This document shows, in pieces, positions 17,091 through 25,985 of a DNA stretch of 64,000 nucleotides. Made by a program: the position numbers and the translations under genes. The notes below the pieces were generated by a model. It was not told where the DNA came from, ran no database searches, and saw only the letters and a program-made list of their open reading frames with translations. Source of the DNA: Phycisphaerae bacterium. Its GTDB lineage: Bacteria > Planctomycetota > Phycisphaerae > UBA1845. The stretch is taken from NCBI GenBank assembly GCA_029260015.1, contig JAJDEB010000008.1, positions 132,937-196,936 of the forward strand, given 5' to 3'. Numbering within the stretch: the stretch's first letter is position 1; each line of letters starts with the position of its first letter.

Positions 17091-17996
17091 ATGAAGCAAC
17101 GACATCAAATGAGCGCTCGACGAATTCTGGCCATGCTGACAACAATCACTTCGGTTGCCCTCTTGTCAGCGTCCGGCTGCGTACCACCATCGTCAGATGC
17201 GCCAGAGGACGACAGCAATATTTTCGATCCAGACGCCCCACCGATGACCGAGGGCGACTGGGTTCGACCGCCTGCGGACACCACATGGCAATGGCAGCTT
17301 CAACCTAACGCAGTTGGCGAAATCAACACGACTTATGACGTCGAACTTTATGATATCGATCTTTTCGATGTGCCGACATCGCTGGTCGCGCAGCTCAAGT
17401 CGGAAGGAAGAATCGTCATCGCCTACTTTTCAGCCGGCACTTTTGAGGACTTTCGCAGCGATGCGGATCAATTTCTTCCCGCCGAAATCGGCACACCGCT
17501 GGGTGATTTTCCGGATGAGCGTTGGCTCGACATTCGCAGCGCCAACGTCCGGCGCATCATGCAGGCGCGGCTGGACCTGGCCGTCGAAAAGGGCTTCGAT
17601 GGTGTCGAACCAGACAATGTCACCGGATTTTCAAATGAGACCGGTTTCGATTTGACCGCGGAAGATCAGTTGGCGTTCAATCGCTTCATCGCCAACGAAT
17701 CCCACAGGCGCGGGTTGGCCGTCGGTCTCAAGAACGATCTCGAGCAAATTCCGCAACTCGTCGACTATTTCGATTTCGCCGTCAACGAGCAGTGCCACGA
17801 ATTCGATGAGTGCGAAACCAACGAACCGTTTATCGTTGACGGCAAACCGGTCTTCAATGCCGAGTACGCCGACCCATTCGTCAATGATGTCGATGAACGG
17901 GCCAACCTCTGCCAAACCGCCAGCGATCGCGGCATACACACGCTGGTCCTTCCCATCGATTTGGACGACGCATTTCGCTTCAGTTGCGAGCCTTGA
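17091..17996 (+). CDS. GH114-like (endo-alpha-1,4-polygalactosaminidase family) lipoprotein
   Basis: About 301 residues if started at the ATG at 17091; ATGs at 17049 and 17109 are also in frame and no ribosome site settles the choice. A signal peptide ends in the lipobox SASGC. The mature part is a TIM-barrel of the GH114/TM1410 kind: the TWQWQLQP opening, YDIDLFD, IAYFSAGTFEDFR, WLDIRS, and FDGVEPDNVTGF holding the conserved acidic pair, then GLKNDLEQI and FNAEYAD. Family enzymes that have been studied cut galactosaminoglycans, but most are untested. It is probably anchored in the envelope and acts on an extracellular glycan (inference). Confidence 0.88.
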   Translation: MKQRHQMSARRILAMLTTITSVALLSASGCVPPSSDAPEDDSNIFDPDAPPMTEGDWVRPPADTTWQWQLQPNAVGEINTTYDVELYDIDLFDVPTSLVAQLKSEGRIVIAYFSAGTFEDFRSDADQFLPAEIGTPLGDFPDERWLDIRSANVRRIMQARLDLAVEKGFDGVEPDNVTGFSNETGFDLTAEDQLAFNRFIANESHRRGLAVGLKNDLEQIPQLVDYFDFAVNEQCHEFDECETNEPFIVDGKPVFNAEYADPFVNDVDERANLCQTASDRGIHTLVLPIDLDDAFRFSCEP

Positions 17997-18198
17997 ACTT
18001 CCCAGGGAATCGAATTACCCAATCAATCCGAACCATCCATTTACTCAAGTGGGGGATATTCCGCATTTGCGGGATCGGGCTATCAACGCCTACCATACGC
18101 CCGATTCAAACCAACCCGAAACATTCGAAGGGAAGACACGCAGCGGTCCGTAAACCGTATGCGACGACCCCTTCCCTAGGCACAGGAGCGTTTAAGAA

Positions 18199-18615
18199 AT
18201 GGGAATGATTAAGGAGTTCAAGGAATTCGCCATGCGCGGCAACGTGATGGACATGGCGATCGGTATCATCCTGGGTGGCGCGTTCGGTAAGATCGTCAGT
18301 TCGTTGGTCAAAGACATCATCATGCCACCCATTGGCATCTTGCTGGGCGGCGTGAACTTTAGCTCACTTAGCGTAACCCTCAAAGATGCAAAGCCAGCAG
18401 CCGATGGCGTTGAAGCAATTGAAGCTGTGACCTTGAACTACGGTGTGTTCATCAACACGGTCATCGACTTCTTGATTGTCGCGTTTTCAATCTTCATGGC
18501 CATCAAGATCATGAATGCCGCCATGCGAAAAAGAGAAGAAGAACCAGCGCCACCAGCCCCATCGAAAGAACAGGTACTCTTGACGGAAATTCGCGATCTA
18601 CTCAAAGCGAAGTAG
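18199..18615 (+). CDS. mscL: Large-conductance mechanosensitive channel MscL
   Basis: 138 residues. The N-terminal amphipathic helix and first transmembrane helix read [20 protein letters not shown] and then [24 protein letters not shown], the best conserved part of MscL. A periplasmic loop and second helix ([20 protein letters not shown]) follow, then a charged Pro-rich C-terminal bundle ([14 protein letters not shown]). The pentameric channel opens under membrane tension to release solutes during osmotic downshock. The start is supported by AGGAG about 12 bases upstream. It is a single-gene unit closed by a strong terminator. Confidence 0.98.
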   Translation: MGMIKEFKEFAMRGNVMDMAIGIILGGAFGKIVSSLVKDIIMPPIGILLGGVNFSSLSVTLKDAKPAADGVEAIEAVTLNYGVFINTVIDFLIVAFSIFMAIKIMNAAMRKREEEPAPPAPSKEQVLLTEIRDLLKAK

Positions 18616-18646
18616 TCGTCCATCTGACAACCGATTGATATCATGA

Positions 18647-18684
18647 GAAGCGGGGCGCACTTTCAAGTGCGCCCCGTTTCTATT
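18647..18684. terminator. Intrinsic terminator between convergent genes
   Basis: An 11-bp perfect stem (cggggcgcact, 18651-18661 with 18666-18676) with a TTCA loop, followed by TTTCTATT after mscL. It lies between mscL and the leftward Gly-rich lipoprotein gene. The T-tract serves the mscL side best. Confidence 0.88.
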
Positions 18685-18703
18685 ATCAGAATGATCGTTT
18701 CAA

Positions 18704-20245
18704 CTATTCGACAGACGCAGCCGTAAAGATCTCAGCATCACCGGCATCGTCGAACTTAACGAAGGCACCTTCTTCGCCCGGCTCGCCGTCGTTTCCGCCA
18801 TTGCTCAGGCCACCTTCACCCGGAAGTCCGAGCAGCACGCGGTTACCAGTACGCGTCGATGAACTGCCAGCATCTTCAAAGATACCAACGACGGGTCCAC
18901 CGCCGCCACCACCACCAGCACCACCTTGACCACCATCACCACCTTTTCCACCGTCGCGACCGGGACCCTGGCCACCAAAGCGCGATCCACCCGAACCGCC
19001 TTCGCCACCGGCACCGCCGTTGCCACCTTCGCCACCGTCTCCACCAAATCCACCATTTCCGGTTTCGATCACGTTGTCGTCGATCATGATGTCGGTCGAA
19101 TTGATCAGCACGATTCCCAGTGATGCACCACCACCGAGTCCGCCAAGTCCACCATCTCCAGCGTCGCCACCTTCACCGCCACCACCTCCGCCGCCACCGC
19201 AGGCAAAGACCAGTGCGCCACCTCCGCCACCACCACCACCGCCACCGGAACCGTCTTCGCCATTGTCGCCGTCATCACCATCCGATGGTTGATAGAATCC
19301 GTCAGCAAGCGTACCGATGCCGAGTCCACCGTCACCTAATGCGCCAGTCTCGGACGGGTTATCGAGATTTCCGCGATCGCCCACGTCACCGCTCGTTCCG
19401 ATACCGCCACCTTGTCCACCGGCACCGCCATGCGGTCCACCGCCTGATGAACCATCAAAACCGCCAGCCGCTCCTCCTCGACCACCACTTCCACCGCTGC
19501 CACCAACGTTGGCTGGCGCACCGGAACCACCATTGCGATCGGGCGGACATGCGGCAGCGTTGGCGCCGTTGCTTCCTTCTTCGCCTGCGGAACCCGCAGC
19601 ACCGTTGGCACCACTGGAACCATCGCCACCGTCACCGGCGACAATGCGATTGCCGAAGATTTCGACGTTGGTTGAATCGACCAAGCGCACTGCGACCGAG
19701 CTTTCATCGCTGCCAGCTTCTGAACTGATGATCGTCAAACCGTTGAGTTTCGCCGACTGGATGTTCTCACCGGACACCGCAGTGGTTCCGCCGACGATGG
19801 TCGTTGGGTTCTCGTCCGGGCATTGCGTCCAACTGGTCGAATCGTACCCACCGAGCAGGCTGACGTTTGAGCGAAGTTCAATCGATTCGGAGAACACGCC
19901 ACCAACGATGTGGACATTTCCACCACCGGCTTGATCGGCGAGTTCAATTGCAGCTTGGATCGTTGAAAGCGGTTCGTCTTGCGAACCGACATTGGCATCG
20001 TTCCCAGCGTTGCCTGCAACAAAATAGTCGTCGGCATTGTTGGTCGCGGCTGGTCCGTTGCAACCTTGATTTCCACCGCCGTTGTTACCACGCGGTCCCG
20101 GGTTGGTTCCCGGTCCGTCACCGCCGTTATTTCCGTCGCCGTTGTTTCCACCACCGGGCGCGACCGCATCGCAACCGACCATCAGCATTCCGATTGCCAC
20201 ATACAGCGCCACCAGTGGCATACCCCGATAACCCCGTAAATTCAT
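18704..20245 (-). CDS. PGRS-like Gly-rich lipoprotein with split beta-helix
   Basis: 513 residues from the ATG at 20245, with GGAG nearby. The signal peptide ends in the lipobox LMVGC. After a Gly/Asn linker comes the start of a parallel beta-helix of the DUF1565/pectate-lyase-like kind (EPLSTIQAAIELADQAGGGNVHIV..., VFSESIELRSNVSLLGGYDS, NVEIFGNRIV). This is followed by a very Gly-rich block, a further rung (DIMIDDNVIETGNGG) and a second Gly-rich block. The repeats follow G-G-x-G and resemble mycobacterial PGRS in composition, though relationship is not implied. It is probably a surface protein. Many opposite-strand reading frames here are only shadows of the repetitive codons. Confidence 0.8.
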   Translation of the reverse strand: MNLRGYRGMPLVALYVAIGMLMVGCDAVAPGGGNNGDGNNGGDGPGTNPGPRGNNGGGNQGCNGPAATNNADDYFVAGNAGNDANVGSQDEPLSTIQAAIELADQAGGGNVHIVGGVFSESIELRSNVSLLGGYDSTSWTQCPDENPTTIVGGTTAVSGENIQSAKLNGLTIISSEAGSDESSVAVRLVDSTNVEIFGNRIVAGDGGDGSSGANGAAGSAGEEGSNGANAAACPPDRNGGSGAPANVGGSGGSGGRGGAAGGFDGSSGGGPHGGAGGQGGGIGTSGDVGDRGNLDNPSETGALGDGGLGIGTLADGFYQPSDGDDGDNGEDGSGGGGGGGGGGALVFACGGGGGGGGEGGDAGDGGLGGLGGGASLGIVLINSTDIMIDDNVIETGNGGFGGDGGEGGNGGAGGEGGSGGSRFGGQGPGRDGGKGGDGGQGGAGGGGGGGPVVGIFEDAGSSSTRTGNRVLLGLPGEGGLSNGGNDGEPGEEGAFVKFDDAGDAEIFTAASVE

Positions 20246-20389
20246 TCTGGTACTCCTTTTCAAACGAATCATGATTCATCTCCGCATTCTGGCTTTGGGC
20301 CCATCCGCCCTTTGCTGCTTCGCAATCGCGCTTGCCTACGCGGGCAAACGACCGTTCACTCAAATCACGCAATCGACGTGATGAACCCT

Positions 20390-20413
20390 TCATGAAATTT
20401 AAAAATTTTCATA
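20390..20413. promoter_or_regulatory. AT-rich near-palindrome in divergent promoter region
   Basis: The stretch atgaaatttaaaaattttca (from about 20392) is close to its own reverse complement and lies between the divergent Gly-rich lipoprotein and sigma factor genes. It could be an operator or just an AT-rich promoter element. The whole 20246-20529 interval holds no other feature that I can see. Confidence 0.3.
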
Positions 20414-20529
20414 ACTCTAGCTGCTACATGGTGATATGATCGTTGCCAGTTCCCACGATGATCGCTACAGTTGAATGAAACCACCGCCAGCACCGATCTC
20501 AAATAGGCCGATCTTTGGAAAAGCCTCTT

Positions 20530-21108
20530 ATGACCGAACCAACCCAATCCGAGTTCACGCAGATGCTGGTCCGTGCGCGGGGTGGTGACGATTCGGCGGT
20601 GCATGCATTGCTGCCGTTGATCTATGGCGAGATGCGGGCGCTCGCGGGTGGGTTCTTTCGAGATCAAGGACCAGCCCACACATTGCAGCCGACCGCATTG
20701 GTTCACGAAGCGTTTCTGAAACTCGTCGGCCCGAGCGAAGTTGAATGGCAGAGTCGCGCCCATTTCTTCGCGGTTGCCGCCAAGGCCATGCGACAGATTC
20801 TCACCGATCATGCCCGCCGACGACGCACGCAAAAACGTGGCGGCGAAAATAATCGCATCACGCTGTCCGGTTTGTCGACACCGGTCGCGAGCAATGCGTT
20901 CGAGCTGGTAGCTTTTGAAGAAGCGATCGACCGGCTTACGAAATTGGACGAGCGACAAGGACAGATTGTCGAACTGCGTTTTCTGGGCGGGCTTACGGTT
21001 GAGGAAGTGGCGGAAGTGTTGGAACTATCGGTATCGACTGTAGAGCGCGAATGGCGAATGGCGCGGGCGTGGTTGCGCCGCGAACTCAGCGACGAGGCCC
21101 CCCTGTGA
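20530..21108 (+). CDS. ECF-type RNA polymerase sigma factor (planctomycete type)
   Basis: 192 residues from the ATG at 20530. Region 2 appears as LPLIYGEMRALAGGFFRDQ...LQPTALVHEAFLKLV and FFAVAAKAMRQILTDHARRR; region 4 as LDERQGQIVELRFLGGLTVEEVAEVLELSVSTVEREWRMARAWLRREL. This is the group of ECF-like sigma factors with a long LQPTALVHEA block that is abundant in Planctomycetota. It directs polymerase to a special promoter set. Its TGA overlaps the GTG start of the following Ser/Thr kinase, so the two are translationally coupled. Genes for this sigma group commonly sit next to such kinases, which suggests control by phosphorylation rather than by a normal anti-sigma factor (inference). Confidence 0.95.
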   Translation: MTEPTQSEFTQMLVRARGGDDSAVHALLPLIYGEMRALAGGFFRDQGPAHTLQPTALVHEAFLKLVGPSEVEWQSRAHFFAVAAKAMRQILTDHARRRRTQKRGGENNRITLSGLSTPVASNAFELVAFEEAIDRLTKLDERQGQIVELRFLGGLTVEEVAEVLELSVSTVEREWRMARAWLRRELSDEAPL

Positions 21109-23846
21109 ATACGGCCCAACACGAACGCATCAAAGAAATCTTCTTAGCTGCGACGGACCTACCCGAAGCAGAACGCGCCGCTTACGTTGACCGCGAATGC
21201 AACGGTAATGCTGAGATGCATGCGGAAGTGATGTCGCTCTTGTCGCACGACGAACCGGTCGCCGATGCATTTTCCGACGATCAACTCGCCGCTATGCGAA
21301 GTGCGTTGGAGGTGGCAGTCGGTTCAAACGCCACCGATGCCGATCGTTTATCGATGCCGGGGTTGAGCGAATCGCCCACACGTGTCGGGCGGTATGAAAT
21401 CCTCAAAGTGCTGGGGCATGGCGGAATGGGGGTGGTGTATGAAGCCCGCCAAGACAACCCACAACGCGTGGTCGCGGTGAAAGTGATTCGCCCGGGACTC
21501 GCCACCCATCGAATCATGCAGCGCTTCGAGCATGAGGCGCAGGCGCTTGGGCGATTGCAGCATTCCGGTATCGCTCACATCTACGAAGCCGGCGTCGCCG
21601 ATGTCGAATCGAGCAGTGAATTGCGCTCGCGACAACCGTTTATCGCCATGGAGTTGATCCGTGGGCAATCGCTCGTTTCGTACGCCCGCGAGCGCGACCT
21701 TTCGACCACGGCGCGCCTCACCCTTCTTGCCAGCGTGTGCGATGCTGTCGAGCATGCCCATTCGCAAGGCGTCATCCATCGCGATCTCAAACCGAGCAAC
21801 ATTCTTGTTGACGCAACAGGGCAGCCCAAGATTCTCGACTTTGGCGTCGCACGGCTGACCGACTCGGATGTGCAGGTGACGACGATGCACACGAACGTCG
21901 GGCAACTGGTTGGAACGCTTCCCTACATGAGTCCAGAGCAAGTTACCACGACATCGCACCGGTTGGATCGTCGGTCGGATGTTTACGCCTTGGGTGTGAT
22001 TCTTTATGAAGTGCTGGCTGGCAAGTTGCCGCATGATTTGCAAACGCGATCCATTCCAGATGCGGTGCAAGTCATACAGAATGTGGAACCATCGCGTTTG
22101 AGTTCGATCAACACCGTGTTTCGCGGCGACGTCGAAACCATCGTGTCCAAAGCGCTTGAGAAAGACCCGGATCGGCGCTATCAATCGGCGGGTGAGTTGG
22201 CTGACGATTTGCGTCGGCATTTAACCGATCAACCGATTAATGCAAGACCGCCCAGCACGCTGTATCAGTTTCGCAAGTTTGCCCGTCGCAACAAACCGGC
22301 CGTCGTGGGGGCGGCGGCGGTGTTGGTTGTATTGATTGCGGGCGTTATCACCACCTCAATCGGAATGGTGCAGGCCCGAAGTGCGCAGTCATTGGCGCAG
22401 ACCAGACTCGAAGATTCAGAACTCGCTAAGCGCGAAGCCGAAGCCGTCAACGATTTTCTCAACCAGATCCTCTATGCTGCCGACCCGGCGCGCTATGGCG
22501 GGCATGTCATGACTGTTCGCGAGGCACTCGATGAAGCGGCTGCACACATCGACGAATTCGCATCCGACACTCCGTCAATCAAAGCGGCGATTCACTTCGC
22601 GATCGGGAAAACCTACGATCGCGTCGGTGTGTATCGCGAGGCGACCCACCATCTAAAAGCCGCGTATGACTTGCGAAACAGTCTCTTTGGTCCCGACGAC
22701 GAACGTACAACAGAATGCCTGTCGCTATATTCGCAAAACCTATATCTGACGGAAGATTACGAACTCGCCGAACAGTTGCTTAAAGAATCCATCGACCGCC
22801 TCCGCCAAGCCACGCCGCCCCACTACGAATATTTGGGACGCCAACTTTGCACCTTAGGACGCATCTACAAACGGATGGCCAACTACAAAGAGGCTACGGA
22901 AATCTTGCGCGAATCGATTGCATTCCATCGGATGCGCGGCCCTGACCCGGGCGGGTTGAGCGACGCGCTCCTGGAATTGGGAGCTGTGTTATCGCGTGAT
23001 GCTGTTTACGTCGAAGCGGAAGAACTGCAGCGCGAGGCATTGGACATTCAACGACGCATGCATGGAGATGACAGTGCCTATGTCGGTGGAACGCTCAGCA
23101 CACTTGCAGTCACGCTGAAGCGAGGCGGCAAGTTCGACGAAGCGGAAACTACGTTTCGAGAAGCCATCGCCAACCTCAGTGCAAATCATGGACACGAACA
23201 CCCGTCAACGCTAACGGCGATGATCAACCTGGGTGGACTGTTAGCTGAGCAGGGCGAACACGAGAAAGCGGAAGAATTGTTTCGCGAAGCCCTGCCGCTG
23301 ATGCGCGAAGTCCACGGCAATGATAGTTCACACGTTGGCATCGCCCTCGCGAAACTGGCCGACGTACTTCGCCGCCAAGGTAAATTGGAAGAGGCGGAAG
23401 CCCATTCGCGTGAAGGCGTTGAAGTATTTACACGCGTCATGGGCGATCATCCATACACTGCCCGCGCCCAAAGCGAACTCGGTTCCGTACTCTTTGAAAT
23501 GGAGCGATTTGACGAAGCAGCCGAACTGTTTCAAATCGCCGCAAAAACCTATTTGAATACGCTGAGTTCAACCCATCCCGTTTATCCCAGGACACTCGTA
23601 CTATTGGCGGAAACGCAGCGCAAGCTCGGCCAGGAAAAGGAAGCGGACGGGTCTTTCGCCGAAGCCGAGAAGCACATCCTCGCCGATTTCGAATCGGTCA
23701 AGGATGACAACGAGCGGGCTCTTGAAATCCGAAGAACATTGGCCAAACAAATCGCCGAGTTTTATGCAAAATGGGGTAAACACTCCGAAGCCATAAGTTG
23801 GCAAAATCGCCATGACGAGTACCGAAGTATGGGTTCTGATGACTAG
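21105..23846 (+). CDS. Membrane Ser/Thr protein kinase with TPR sensor domain
   Basis: 913 residues from the GTG at 21105, which overlaps the sigma factor stop (GTGA); a longer frame from 21051 would lie inside the sigma gene. Residues about 95-355 are a Hanks-type kinase: LGHGGMGVVYEA (P-loop), AVKVI (Lys), VIHRDLKPSNILVD and ILDFGVARL, all complete. A transmembrane helix follows at about 398-420 (VVGAAAVLVVLIAGVITTSIG), then about 450 residues of tetratricopeptide repeats (EAATHL-, ELAEQLLKESI-, EAETTFREAI-type units). The repeats should be on the outer face of the membrane if the kinase is cytoplasmic. It probably senses a protein or peptide and controls its sigma partner (inference). Confidence 0.95.
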   Translation: MNTAQHERIKEIFLAATDLPEAERAAYVDRECNGNAEMHAEVMSLLSHDEPVADAFSDDQLAAMRSALEVAVGSNATDADRLSMPGLSESPTRVGRYEILKVLGHGGMGVVYEARQDNPQRVVAVKVIRPGLATHRIMQRFEHEAQALGRLQHSGIAHIYEAGVADVESSSELRSRQPFIAMELIRGQSLVSYARERDLSTTARLTLLASVCDAVEHAHSQGVIHRDLKPSNILVDATGQPKILDFGVARLTDSDVQVTTMHTNVGQLVGTLPYMSPEQVTTTSHRLDRRSDVYALGVILYEVLAGKLPHDLQTRSIPDAVQVIQNVEPSRLSSINTVFRGDVETIVSKALEKDPDRRYQSAGELADDLRRHLTDQPINARPPSTLYQFRKFARRNKPAVVGAAAVLVVLIAGVITTSIGMVQARSAQSLAQTRLEDSELAKREAEAVNDFLNQILYAADPARYGGHVMTVREALDEAAAHIDEFASDTPSIKAAIHFAIGKTYDRVGVYREATHHLKAAYDLRNSLFGPDDERTTECLSLYSQNLYLTEDYELAEQLLKESIDRLRQATPPHYEYLGRQLCTLGRIYKRMANYKEATEILRESIAFHRMRGPDPGGLSDALLELGAVLSRDAVYVEAEELQREALDIQRRMHGDDSAYVGGTLSTLAVTLKRGGKFDEAETTFREAIANLSANHGHEHPSTLTAMINLGGLLAEQGEHEKAEELFREALPLMREVHGNDSSHVGIALAKLADVLRRQGKLEEAEAHSREGVEVFTRVMGDHPYTARAQSELGSVLFEMERFDEAAELFQIAAKTYLNTLSSTHPVYPRTLVLLAETQRKLGQEKEADGSFAEAEKHILADFESVKDDNERALEIRRTLAKQIAEFYAKWGKHSEAISWQNRHDEYRSMGSDD

Positions 23847-23878
23847 AACGCTGCAATCCCTCCGTTACACAGATATTA

Positions 23879-23907
23879 TTGACTTTCACCTGCATTGCCG
23901 ATATCAA
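23879..23907 (+). promoter_or_regulatory. Sigma-70-like promoter of the first metal operon
   Basis: TTGACT at 23879-23884 and TATCAA at 23902-23907 are separated by 17 bases. The expected start of transcription falls within a few bases of the ATG at 23916, so the message would be almost leaderless. Confidence 0.55.
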
Positions 23908-23915
23908 TCAATGAT

Positions 23916-24317
23916 ATGCGTCGGAAAATCTTCAATCTAATTATGGCGTGCTGGGCGATGCAGGTGTCGCCGGCCCTATGTGTGGCTGGCGTTCTGTCTC
24001 ATCCTTGCGAACCTGACGAGAGCGCGCCTTGCAGCGACTTCGATCATGATTCTGAGCATCCCGAGTCTTCGAGTCACCCGGAGTCGGGTTCGTGTTCACA
24101 TGAAGGCGATTGTGATTCTGATCCCTGTCAGCAATTGACGGTCACTAAGGAAGCTCGCACACAAGATTCGGAGCTTGCCAATTTATCGCTTCCTTTATCA
24201 ATTCTTGCTGCTTCCGTTGCGAACGTCGCTGCACTTGGCGTTGATCAACTCGTAGCATCAGCCCCCCCACTGTTGTCTCTGCCTGTCTACGAGAGCGACC
24301 TGCCGCTGTTGATCTGA
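23916..24317 (+). CDS. Small exported Cys/His-rich protein heading the metal efflux operon
   Basis: 133 residues from the ATG at 23916. A signal-like segment (LIMACWAMQVSPALCVAG) is followed by a block rich in Cys, His and acidic residues at about 26-75 (HPCEPDES, CSDFDHDSEHPES, CSHEGDCDSDPC), suited to binding divalent metal. A hydrophobic Ala/Leu-rich part and an acidic tail follow. No known family was recognised. It shares PALC.AG.L...C with the first protein of the other metal operon in this window, so the two are probably homologous and belong with RND efflux. It may be a periplasmic metal chaperone or sensor (inference). Confidence 0.75.
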   Translation: MRRKIFNLIMACWAMQVSPALCVAGVLSHPCEPDESAPCSDFDHDSEHPESSSHPESGSCSHEGDCDSDPCQQLTVTKEARTQDSELANLSLPLSILAASVANVAALGVDQLVASAPPLLSLPVYESDLPLLI

Positions 24318-24438
24318 TTTCTCCCCAGTTGTTCACCGTTCCAATCTAACTTGAATTTGAGCACTGTTTAGATCGCTACGCGCGCTGAATATTGCACTGC
24401 GCGTGTATGTGAATCGACATTGCTGTGGAGTCGATCTG

Positions 24439-25983
24439 ATGTTTCGCAATTGGATTTACCTGCTTTTGGCATCGTCTGTCATTGCGTCCGTTTCGGGCTG
24501 CGCTAATGTGGATGCCAATCTAGACTACATCCGTTCCGGAGACGAAGTACATCGGGCCATCGGCGCTCGATCGCTTGATAACCCGGAAGCGGATTTGGAG
24601 ATTCCCGACGTCGCAGCCAACTTGATCGCTGACGGGCTTTCTGTTGAAGACGCTGTCAAACTGGCAATGCTGAATCATCCACGGGCGCGGGCGGTGTTGC
24701 TGAACGTCGGAATGGCCCGGGCGGATGTGGTGCAAGCCGGTTTATGGTCGAACCCCACGCTTGGCCTTTCTGTGCGACTTCCAGAGGGCGGTGGTTTAAG
24801 CAACATCGAAGCCGGAATCGCACAAAACATCGCAAACCTTTGGATGATCCCGGCGCGAAAAGAGGCTGCGGAACGCGATCTTGATCGGGCAATTCTAACA
24901 GCCGCCCGAGAACTGGTCTTGCTGGCGATTGACACCAAGGTGGCGTATTTCAATGCCGTCGGAGCTGACGAATCTCTTTCGATTGCAGGCGACAACGTTG
25001 CGTTGACCCAGCAGCTTCTGCAAATTTCCGAAGCAAGACTGGAAGCCGGTACGGTTGGTTCACTCGACGTCAATCTTGCGCGGGGCCAATCCCTGAAAGC
25101 ACAGGTTGACTTTCGATCGGCGCGTTTGGATTCTTCCAACGCGCTGCGTACGTTGGCGACGATGCTTGGTCTGACGGTCCTTGCAGACGAGCTTGTCCTC
25201 ACCGACCCGCTGCCGGCTCCGACAGTCCGCCCGCTCGATGCGGACCGCTTCGTCGAAATCGCGTTAGAGGCTCGGCTCGATGTTCGTGCCGCTTTGGAAG
25301 CAACCGAAGCAGCCGCTGCGCAAGTTGAATTTGAACTCGCCAAGGTTTGGTCGAACGTAGAAATTGGGCTTTCGATTGAGCGAAACGCCCGTCGAGCACA
25401 ACAAGATCGCAAGATACTCGCCGACACTGTGCGGAGTTCGATTGCAAACCGCGGGTTCACCGTGCCAACTATCGAGACACCGGGGCAGCGTCGCCTCGCG
25501 AGAAGCCAACGCATCGAATCGATCCTTGGACCGTCTTTAAGCGTCACGCTACCGATCTTTGATCAAAACCAAGCACAGATCGCCAAAGCCAAAATGACCT
25601 ACCTGCAAAATCGCGCCCTGCTCGACGCGATCGAACGCGTGATTGTTCAAGAGACCCACGGTGCGGTGGACCGGTTGGCGACGGCATGGGGGCTGGCGAA
25701 GTTGTTTGAATCGGACGTGCTTCCCCAGGCACAACGAACGCTGGAGATTTCTGAGGCTACGTACCAATCGGGTCAAGCCACGATCTTAAATGTGATTGAT
25801 GCCCAACGTTCACTGCTCGAAACACGCCGGTCAAATGTCGCGGCACTGCAGAGTGCAGCAATCGCATCGGTAGAATTGGAACGTGTTACGGCGCGGCCGA
25901 TGGAACAGCTTCTCGGTCAATCCGAGTCGCAATCACCAGCTCCGTCACATGAATCCATGCGGATGAAACCCGTCGAGGATTAA
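24439..25983 (+). CDS. TolC-family outer membrane efflux lipoprotein (CzcC/CusC-like)
   Basis: 514 residues from the ATG at 24439 with GGAG ahead. The signal peptide ends in the lipobox SVSGC. The body holds the duplicated coiled-coil and beta-strand arrangement of TolC proteins: DAVKLAMLNHPRARAVLLNVGMARADVVQAGLWSNP opens the first half, and PIFDQNQAQIAKAK with YQSGQATILNVIDAQRSLLETR closes the second. It forms the outer membrane duct through which the RND pump empties. The second metal operon lacks such a gene and might share this one (inference). Confidence 0.93.
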   Translation: MFRNWIYLLLASSVIASVSGCANVDANLDYIRSGDEVHRAIGARSLDNPEADLEIPDVAANLIADGLSVEDAVKLAMLNHPRARAVLLNVGMARADVVQAGLWSNPTLGLSVRLPEGGGLSNIEAGIAQNIANLWMIPARKEAAERDLDRAILTAARELVLLAIDTKVAYFNAVGADESLSIAGDNVALTQQLLQISEARLEAGTVGSLDVNLARGQSLKAQVDFRSARLDSSNALRTLATMLGLTVLADELVLTDPLPAPTVRPLDADRFVEIALEARLDVRAALEATEAAAAQVEFELAKVWSNVEIGLSIERNARRAQQDRKILADTVRSSIANRGFTVPTIETPGQRRLARSQRIESILGPSLSVTLPIFDQNQAQIAKAKMTYLQNRALLDAIERVIVQETHGAVDRLATAWGLAKLFESDVLPQAQRTLEISEATYQSGQATILNVIDAQRSLLETRRSNVAALQSAAIASVELERVTARPMEQLLGQSESQSPAPSHESMRMKPVED

Positions 25984-25985
25984 GA

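Noticed and set aside
19120..19934. Long plus-strand reading frames rich in Pro, His and Arg opposite the Gly-rich lipoprotein
   Set aside because: They are the antisense of GGx codons (repeats give CCx/CAC). No ribosome site, and the minus-strand gene has a signal peptide and lipobox.
18860..20100. CRISPR-like or satellite repeat signal in the Gly-rich gene
   Set aside because: The repeats are irregular GGx codons with no constant spacing or spacers; this is a coding low-complexity region.
23895..23916. Longer start of the small Cys-rich protein (adds MPISIND)
   Set aside because: This start falls inside the -10 box of the predicted promoter; the ATG at 23916 is preferred.
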